Part shown: piece after piece, positions 5,679 through 9,917 of the stretch
Layout of the letters: every line of letters begins with the position of its first letter
Position numbering within the stretch: the first letter of the stretch is position 1
Assembly: GCA_016207765.1 (NCBI GenBank)
Contig: JACQOY010000044.1
Location: forward strand, 1-9,917
From: Deltaproteobacteria bacterium
Lineage (GTDB): Bacteria; UBA10199; SBBF01
Direction of reading: 5' to 3'
Length of the DNA stretch: 9,917 bases
The notes under the pieces: model-generated
Databases searched by the model: none
What the model was told of the DNA's origin: nothing
Seen by the model: the letters and a program-made list of their open reading frames with translations, nothing else
Made by a program: the position numbers and the translations under genes

Positions 5679-7175
5679 TTAACCGACTGCCTCAAACTTT
5701 CCTTTTGTGTGCGGCGCGGCCCTGTCCCTCATTTTTGTGATGGTGGCATGCATCCACCACAGGCAAATCGCGGAAATAAAGAAGAGAAATATCCACATGC
5801 TTGTCCAGAGGCCGGTCCATTTCAACAGATAACCGAAAATGATGGGAGAAACAAATCCGCCCAGGCCCCCTAATAATCCCACCATGCCCCCCACGGCCCC
5901 CACATCATTCGGGAAATAATCCGGGATGTGTTTGTACACGGCCGCCTTGCCGATTCCCCACAAAGTGCCGATGATAAAAACAAGCACAGCCGCGATCCAG
6001 ATATTCGCCTGAAAATAGATATGGGTCGTTCCCCTGGCTATGAGTTGTTTCTTTTCCACCCTGTCGCCCTGTTTTACCGCCGGCACCTGCCAGATTTTCT
6101 TGCTTGGGAAAACGGAGAATGACGCTTCATCCGAAACGACCTCGGCCGGTTTTGGAACCAGCGGGTAGCTCATGTCGTCTATTTTGATCAAACTGTCTGA
6201 GACATGCGTTGCCGTGCCCGCCTGTTTTGCCATGATTCCCTTGCCCGGAGAATCGATTTCCATTTTTGGAACAACGAGCAGAAGGCAGAAGACGACAGAT
6301 AAACCAAGCACCCAGTACATCACGGTTCTGGCCCCGAGTTTATCGGACAGCCATCCCCCCAGCGCCCGCAGGACTCCCGCCGGCAAACTGAATATGGATG
6401 CGAATATACCGGCAGTGACCAGAGAAACGGCATACATGTTGAGGAAATAGGGGACAAGCCACTGGGAAAGGGCGACAAAACATCCGAAGACCAGATAATA
6501 ATACAAGCCAAAGCGCCACACCCGCACTTCCCTAAGGGGGCCAAGCATCTGAACAAAGGTTTTTCCGGCGGCCGCCTTTGATTTTTTATTGACCGTGAAA
6601 AGAAGAAAAAGAATCCCCATGACAACCAACGCACCTGCGTAGATTTGGGGCAGATGGCGCCATCCTTCCAGATCGGCTCCATTGTCGGTTAAGTGTTTCA
6701 GCAAAGAGGGGGCCAGCATCGTGGTGACAGCGGCGCCGGCATTGCCCACTCCGAAAATTCCCAGCGCCCTCCCCTGCCACGATTTTGGGTACCAGACGGA
6801 GGTGTAGGCAATGCCTATGGAGAATCCCTGCCCCGCCAGTCCGAAGCCGAAACTGCACAAGGCGAACGCAAGAAAACTGTCGGCATGACTCAACAGGTAC
6901 ATCGGGAGAGCGCACAGAAAAAGCAGAGCGCCAAACGTCACCTTGCCGCCGTATTTATCGGTCCATATCCCCGTGTGAAGGCGAAAGATGGAACCGCTCA
7001 GGGGCGGAATCGCCATCAACCAGGCAATTTCCACCATGGACCATTTGTAGAGCTGATTTTCCACGAGAAAGGTGACCAGAACGCCGTTGAACATCCACAC
7101 GGCAAAGCAGACGGTGAAGGCCAGCGTGTTAAAAAAAAGGATCCGGTGGGATTTTCCGGTTACGTTCTGTTCCAT
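5679..7175 (-). CDS. narK1: Nitrate/nitrite transporter, NarK1 type, with periplasmic insert
   Basis: A 498-residue inner-membrane MFS protein. MFS motif A copies at GIWTDKYGGK (69-78, TM2-TM3) and GGWLSDKLGAR (273-283, TM8-TM9) fix the topology. Likely anion-binding arginines are R65 in TM2 and R270 in TM8. Nitrate-signature-like glycine helices are FGVGNAGAAV (141-150) and GLLGGLGGFVSP (433-444). Between TM9 and TM10 lies an extra, mostly soluble region at about 304-388, which the topology places in the periplasm. It is absent from the NarK2 paralogue next door. NarK1-type proteins are generally linked to proton-coupled nitrate uptake; here that is inference. The ATG overlaps the end of the preceding hemerythrin-like gene by 16 nt and has only a weak Shine-Dalgarno sequence, so coupled translation is likely. 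Confidence 0.92.
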   Translation of the reverse strand: MEQNVTGKSHRILFFNTLAFTVCFAVWMFNGVLVTFLVENQLYKWSMVEIAWLMAIPPLSGSIFRLHTGIWTDKYGGKVTFGALLFLCALPMYLLSHADSFLAFALCSFGFGLAGQGFSIGIAYTSVWYPKSWQGRALGIFGVGNAGAAVTTMLAPSLLKHLTDNGADLEGWRHLPQIYAGALVVMGILFLLFTVNKKSKAAAGKTFVQMLGPLREVRVWRFGLYYYLVFGCFVALSQWLVPYFLNMYAVSLVTAGIFASIFSLPAGVLRALGGWLSDKLGARTVMYWVLGLSVVFCLLLVVPKMEIDSPGKGIMAKQAGTATHVSDSLIKIDDMSYPLVPKPAEVVSDEASFSVFPSKKIWQVPAVKQGDRVEKKQLIARGTTHIYFQANIWIAAVLVFIIGTLWGIGKAAVYKHIPDYFPNDVGAVGGMVGLLGGLGGFVSPIIFGYLLKWTGLWTSMWIFLFFISAICLWWMHATITKMRDRAAPHTKGKFEAVG

Positions 7176-7822
7176 ACGGAAAGCTTCATCTGATCGAACT
7201 CATTTCCTGAGATCAGCCGATGAGCTGAGGAAAACACGATGTTATCTTCCCGAAAGATGTGGAGGCGCAGAAGTTCAACCAGGTTTTTCCCCTGTTCGAG
7301 TGCTGTATCCAGAACGATCAGGCGGGATTTTTCGTCGGGAAGACGGAAGGCGAGCCCCAGAAAATTGAGGATCACCGCCGCCAACTGCACCGCTTTCAAG
7401 TGGTCGCTCTTCATCAAGTCGATTGCCGTTGTGGGGACTTCGCTCTTGCTGTGTTCCCCGTCCGCTATCAAACGCTTATGTAACAATGGGAAAAGGGTCG
7501 TCTCCTCGATCTGACTGTGGGGAACGAAGTCAGAATCGAAGAAATGGAAAAAATGCCTCAATTTGCCGTCCAACTCTTTGGTGAATCCCGTTTCTTGAAT
7601 CGAAAGAATCGTTTCTTCAAAAAGTTTCAGCTCCTCCATGAAAAGGGCATGCTCCTCGCCAAACTTCCTTAGAAAAGGATGCATCGCCTCATGGGAGACC
7701 CGATTCACGGCGGGTGGGGCATAGGCCTCCGGAGGATCCATCGGTGAGATATCGTTCCCCTCCATCCCTCGTTCCGGTTGTTTTCCTAGAGGGTCGATCT
7801 GATTGAGTGTTTGAGTATTCAT
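7160..7822 (-). CDS. Hemerythrin-like (HHE domain) protein after narI
   Basis: A 220-residue soluble protein. The first 45 or so residues are polar and proline-rich with no recognised domain; an HHE-type helical bundle follows. Candidate metal ligands are H48, H58 (EEHALF), H93, H102 with E106/E107 (PHSQIEETTLFP), H141 (DHLKAVQ) and H188 with E192 (LHIFREDNIVF). ATG 7822 overlaps the narI stop by one base (TAATG), which marks translational coupling. The longer upstream frame runs inside narI and is not protein-like. Its place directly after narI suggests a job tied to nitrate reductase, such as O2 or NO sensing or scavenging, or protection of Fe-S or heme assembly. No experiment-level function can be claimed. 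It is only distantly similar to the second hemerythrin-like protein in this operon. Confidence 0.8.
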   Translation of the reverse strand: MNTQTLNQIDPLGKQPERGMEGNDISPMDPPEAYAPPAVNRVSHEAMHPFLRKFGEEHALFMEELKLFEETILSIQETGFTKELDGKLRHFFHFFDSDFVPHSQIEETTLFPLLHKRLIADGEHSKSEVPTTAIDLMKSDHLKAVQLAAVILNFLGLAFRLPDEKSRLIVLDTALEQGKNLVELLRLHIFREDNIVFSSAHRLISGNEFDQMKLSVWNRT

Positions 7823-8547
7823 TAGTTGTTCCTCGGACGATGTTGTGTCCAAACCGTTCTCGGATCGCGGACCCGTTTGCGATCCCAGGTCCACATGACC
7901 AGTTGAAAGGGTCGTACGATGTAGTGAAAAGGGGCCACCAGAAAATGCATCAACCGGGTGAATGGAATCATCCCGATGATGACAAAGGCCCCGACGATAT
8001 GAGCCCTGATCACCGGAGGCATGGCGTTGACCGCTTCGGTCTGCGGGTTCAGTTTCACGATCGACCACAGATAAGGCGATAAGTCCGATGCAAACCATGA
8101 GGAACCCCACCGGTATCCCAGGGCAATCCAGCATCCCAGAACGACCTGCGCCAAAATCAACAGCTCGATGGCAACATCCATCCGGCTGGTCACGTTTTCG
8201 ATGCGCGGGTTCGAGATCCGGCGTAGAAAAAGCCCGGTCAATCCGACCAGAACGCTCAAGCCGAACGTGAAGGCCAGCGCCTCAACAACAATCAGGCGCA
8301 CAGGATTGCTGTTCCACGCCAAAGTCGCCGTCGGAAAGAGGAAGGTGATGAGATGCCCCGCAAAAACCGCCAAAATCCCCCAGTGAAACGCCATTGAGCC
8401 AAAATAAAGTTTGCGCCCTTCCAAAAACTGGGAGGAGAGGGACGAAACTTTGAACCCGGTCGCCCTGTATCGCCGGATCGCCCCGACGACAAAAGTCACG
8501 ATCGCGATATAGGGTAATGCGATAAACAAGAAATTGTTAAATGTCAT
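7822..8547 (-). CDS. narI: Respiratory nitrate reductase gamma subunit (di-heme cytochrome b)
   Basis: A 241-residue integral membrane protein with about five hydrophobic helices. It carries two b hemes and passes quinol electrons to NarH. The four axial histidines are visible: H55 and H65 (MAFHWGILAVFAGHL) and H183 and H201 (RAHIVG to LMHFLVAP). The spacings of 10 and 18 residues equal those of E. coli NarI H56/H66 and H187/H205. ATG 8547 is preferred because MTFNNFLFIALPYIAIV starts the first helix, as in the family, and a GGGG stretch lies at suitable distance upstream. An in-frame ATG at 8604 would add 19 residues and overlap narJ. It begins 13 nt after the narJ stop and its own stop overlaps the next ATG. 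Length is normal for NarI, so it appears intact. Confidence 0.95.
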   Translation of the reverse strand: MTFNNFLFIALPYIAIVTFVVGAIRRYRATGFKVSSLSSQFLEGRKLYFGSMAFHWGILAVFAGHLITFLFPTATLAWNSNPVRLIVVEALAFTFGLSVLVGLTGLFLRRISNPRIENVTSRMDVAIELLILAQVVLGCWIALGYRWGSSWFASDLSPYLWSIVKLNPQTEAVNAMPPVIRAHIVGAFVIIGMIPFTRLMHFLVAPFHYIVRPFQLVMWTWDRKRVRDPRTVWTQHRPRNN

Positions 8548-8560
8548 AATTGATCCCCGT

Positions 8561-9361
8561 TCAAACATCAAAACCGCTATTGGCCGGATTGGCATTTTCT
8601 TCAATGTCCATTTCCTTTTCGATCAGTCCCAGAAAATCCATCGATCGTCGTTGCCCGGACCAACCTTCAAGTTTTTCCATCATCGAAGTCGCCTGAAAAT
8701 CCTCTTTCAACACACAGAGAAGCGTCTTCAAAGCCCGACAATAGATTGTCAGATCGCTTCCGGGAGCCGATTCGATGAGAGTCTTGTAATGTTTCCGGTA
8801 ATTCGCATTCTTTTTCTCCATCCGTTCAGGGTCGAACTCCCGAATCATGAGCATGAGCGCCGGAACCAGGATTTCACCGACCAGTTCAGCAACCAATTCC
8901 GAATCGATGAGTTTCGGGATCAGACGCAACATGTTCGGCAGATGATCGGCCAGCTCGCTTCCGCATTCGTTCCCGGCCAGTTTGTGTTCGCGAGTCAAAT
9001 TGGAAAGGAGCTCGGCACGCTTGTAATCGTCCCCAAACAAAACATACCCGATATCCAGCGTCGTGATGGATTGAACGTCGAAGGTGCGGGTGTAGAGTTC
9101 CTGCTGATCCAGAGTTCTTTCCGGAATCCCGTTGAGAAAACAGGACAATTCATCCGCGGCAGAGGGATAATTTTCACGCAGACAGTCCAACAACTCCCGT
9201 CCCCGCACGGCGAATTCCACCTGTGGGAAATCGAACAATTCGGCCAGTTGGCCATAGTGCGCAAGCTTCATCTTGTCATTCCCGCGAAGGCGGGAATCCA
9301 GTTTTTCCTGATTTTGATGGATCCCCGCTTTCGCGGGGATGACGTTATCAGAGGTATCCAT
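8561..9361 (-). CDS. narJ: Nitrate reductase assembly chaperone (NarJ/TorD family)
   Basis: A cytoplasmic chaperone that helps insert molybdenum cofactor into NarG and dock NarGH on NarI. Diagnostic parts are the N-terminal YGQLAELFDFPQ helix, LYTRTFD, the IGYVLFGDDYKRAELL segment and ELADHLPNML. Two starts compete. ATG 9361 lies 3 nt after the narH stop with a GGAGAGGGG ribosome site about 9 nt upstream. It gives 266 residues, but residues 7-29 are encoded by a palindromic repeat (VIPAKAGI to SRLRGND). ATG 9271 gives a 236-residue protein of ordinary layout, with a weak GGGA ribosome site inside the repeat. I report the longer form because its ribosome site and spacing to narH are better. 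The repeat seems to have entered in frame just after the original start. The C-terminal 40 residues are polar and acidic. Confidence 0.88.
   Translation of the reverse strand: MDTSDNVIPAKAGIHQNQEKLDSRLRGNDKMKLAHYGQLAELFDFPQVEFAVRGRELLDCLRENYPSAADELSCFLNGIPERTLDQQELYTRTFDVQSITTLDIGYVLFGDDYKRAELLSNLTREHKLAGNECGSELADHLPNMLRLIPKLIDSELVAELVGEILVPALMLMIREFDPERMEKKNANYRKHYKTLIESAPGSDLTIYCRALKTLLCVLKEDFQATSMMEKLEGWSGQRRSMDFLGLIEKEMDIEENANPANSGFDV
9275..9343. repeat. REPIN-like palindromic repeat inside the narJ 5' end
   Basis: A 69-bp element bounded by GTCATTCCCGCG and CGCGGGGATGAC. Each end folds on its own as an 8-bp hairpin with a tetraloop: ATTCCCGC-GAAG-GCGGGAAT (278-297) and ATCCCCGC-TTTC-GCGGGGAT (321-340 of the same hundred, that is 9321-9340; the first is 9278-9297). 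The ends are also inverted copies of each other, the architecture of paired REP sequences. Its translations, VIPAKAGI...SRLRGND on the minus strand and a similar peptide on the plus strand, are known hallmarks of a dispersed repeat in many proteobacterial and environmental genomes. No second copy is in the window. No clear target-site duplication is seen. Confidence 0.85.
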
Positions 9362-9364
9362 AAA

Positions 9365-9917
9365 TTATAATCCCCTCTCCATGGTTCCTTCCTTGAAACC
9401 GAAACCGGTGCTTCCTTTTTTATCCCCGGTGAACTCCAGCATCTCGATGGCCTGCTCACGATGGGCCGCCGGGATCACGAAACGGTCATCAAACTTGGCC
9501 AGCGAAGTCAGGGTATAAACCTCGTCGGCCATCTCGGGCGTATAGCCCACATCCCTTAGCGCTGAATTGGCTTTCTGCTCGGAAATATCGCCGACTGTTT
9601 TATGGCGGCGATAAATCCGCACGGCCATCAGTTTCTTCAGCCGGTTTTTGACCTTCCCCTCATCGCCGGCACTCAAGAGATTGGCAAGATACTTCAGCGG
9701 AAAGCGGGCCTGCTCGATGGCGCCCCAAAGCTCTTCGGTGCTGGTGTCGTAGAGCCAGTTGTCATCCCAAACCTTGGCGATGGGATCGAGTTTCTCGTTC
9801 TGCTTGCGCTGATTCGCCTCTTTTACGGAGGCCATCACCGGCAGGAGCGGCGGCACATAGAACAGCATGGGAAGGGTCCTGAATTCCGCGTGCAGCGGCA
9901 GGGCCAGCCCCCACTTC
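9365..9917 (-). CDS. narH: Respiratory nitrate reductase beta subunit (C-terminal part)
   Basis: The 183 C-terminal residues of NarH, the electron-transfer subunit holding Fe-S clusters between NarI and NarG. The frame stays open to the window edge, so the start and the cysteine clusters lie outside. The visible part is the NarH C-terminal domain. It includes LPLHAEFRTLPMLFYVPPLLPV (in the DNA from the edge onward), FPLKYLANLLSAGDEGKV and RLKKLMAVRIYRRHKTVGD, all characteristic of NarH proteins. The apparent internal ATG at 9868 is not the start. The stop TAA is at 9365-9367, 3 nt before the longer narJ start. The last codons also hold the purine-rich ribosome site for narJ. Upstream, beyond the window, narG is expected. 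Confidence 0.95.
   Translation of the reverse strand, partial: KWGLALPLHAEFRTLPMLFYVPPLLPVMASVKEANQRKQNEKLDPIAKVWDDNWLYDTSTEELWGAIEQARFPLKYLANLLSAGDEGKVKNRLKKLMAVRIYRRHKTVGDISEQKANSALRDVGYTPEMADEVYTLTSLAKFDDRFVIPAAHREQAIEMLEFTGDKKGSTGFGFKEGTMERGL

Noticed and set aside
7823..8134. Upstream in-frame extension of the first hemerythrin-like gene into narI.
   Set aside because: The extension overlaps the well-supported narI frame and has no protein-like conservation pattern. The TAATG junction gives a natural start at 7822.
8534..9370. A 278-codon plus-strand open frame opposite narJ.
   Set aside because: It is the reverse reading of narJ, and its end is merely the plus-strand translation of the palindromic repeat. 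No ribosome site or domain supports it.

Overview
The window looks like bacterial chromosome from a Gram-negative organism that respires nitrate under low oxygen. The Gram-negative inference rests on an outer-membrane beta-barrel protein with a signal peptide. The gene set (membrane nitrate reductase, two NarK transporters, hemerythrin-like proteins, a porin) and a REPIN-type palindromic repeat would suit a proteobacterium, Desulfobacterota or a related environmental lineage. The sequence alone does not fix the taxon.

Layout. On the minus strand, from the right edge to about 2447, runs one tightly packed gene train: narH (only its C-terminal part is inside the window), narJ, narI, a hemerythrin-like gene, a NarK1-type transporter, a NarK2-type transporter, a second hemerythrin-like gene and an Alginate_export-type porin. 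Gaps are between a 16-nt overlap and 29 nt, so this is probably one operon whose promoter and narG lie beyond the right edge. Meeting it tail to tail, with 7 bp between stop codons, is a plus-strand glutamate dehydrogenase gene (1159-2439). Divergent from that gene is a small minus-strand radical SAM gene (about 249-1043). The left 300 bases hold no convincing gene but are unusually rich in inverted repeats.

How it works together. NarK1 and NarK2 would exchange nitrate and nitrite across the inner membrane. NarGHI reduces nitrate with quinol electrons entering at the di-heme NarI. NarJ is the assembly chaperone. The porin may provide outer-membrane passage. The two hemerythrin-like proteins may bind O2 or NO, or protect or repair iron centres. 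The shared gdhA/radical SAM promoter region carries two abutting FNR/CRP-like dyads, which could tie both genes to the same low-oxygen control.

Most notable points: (1) a 69-bp REPIN-type palindromic element sits in frame near the 5' end of narJ; (2) NarK1 carries an extra region of about 85 residues between TM9 and TM10, predicted periplasmic, with a barrel-sandwich-like motif; (3) two hemerythrin-like genes bracket the narK pair; (4) gdhA may be leaderless and controlled by an FNR-like site; (5) a hairpin-dense segment at the left edge follows, or has disrupted, the 3' end of the radical SAM gene.
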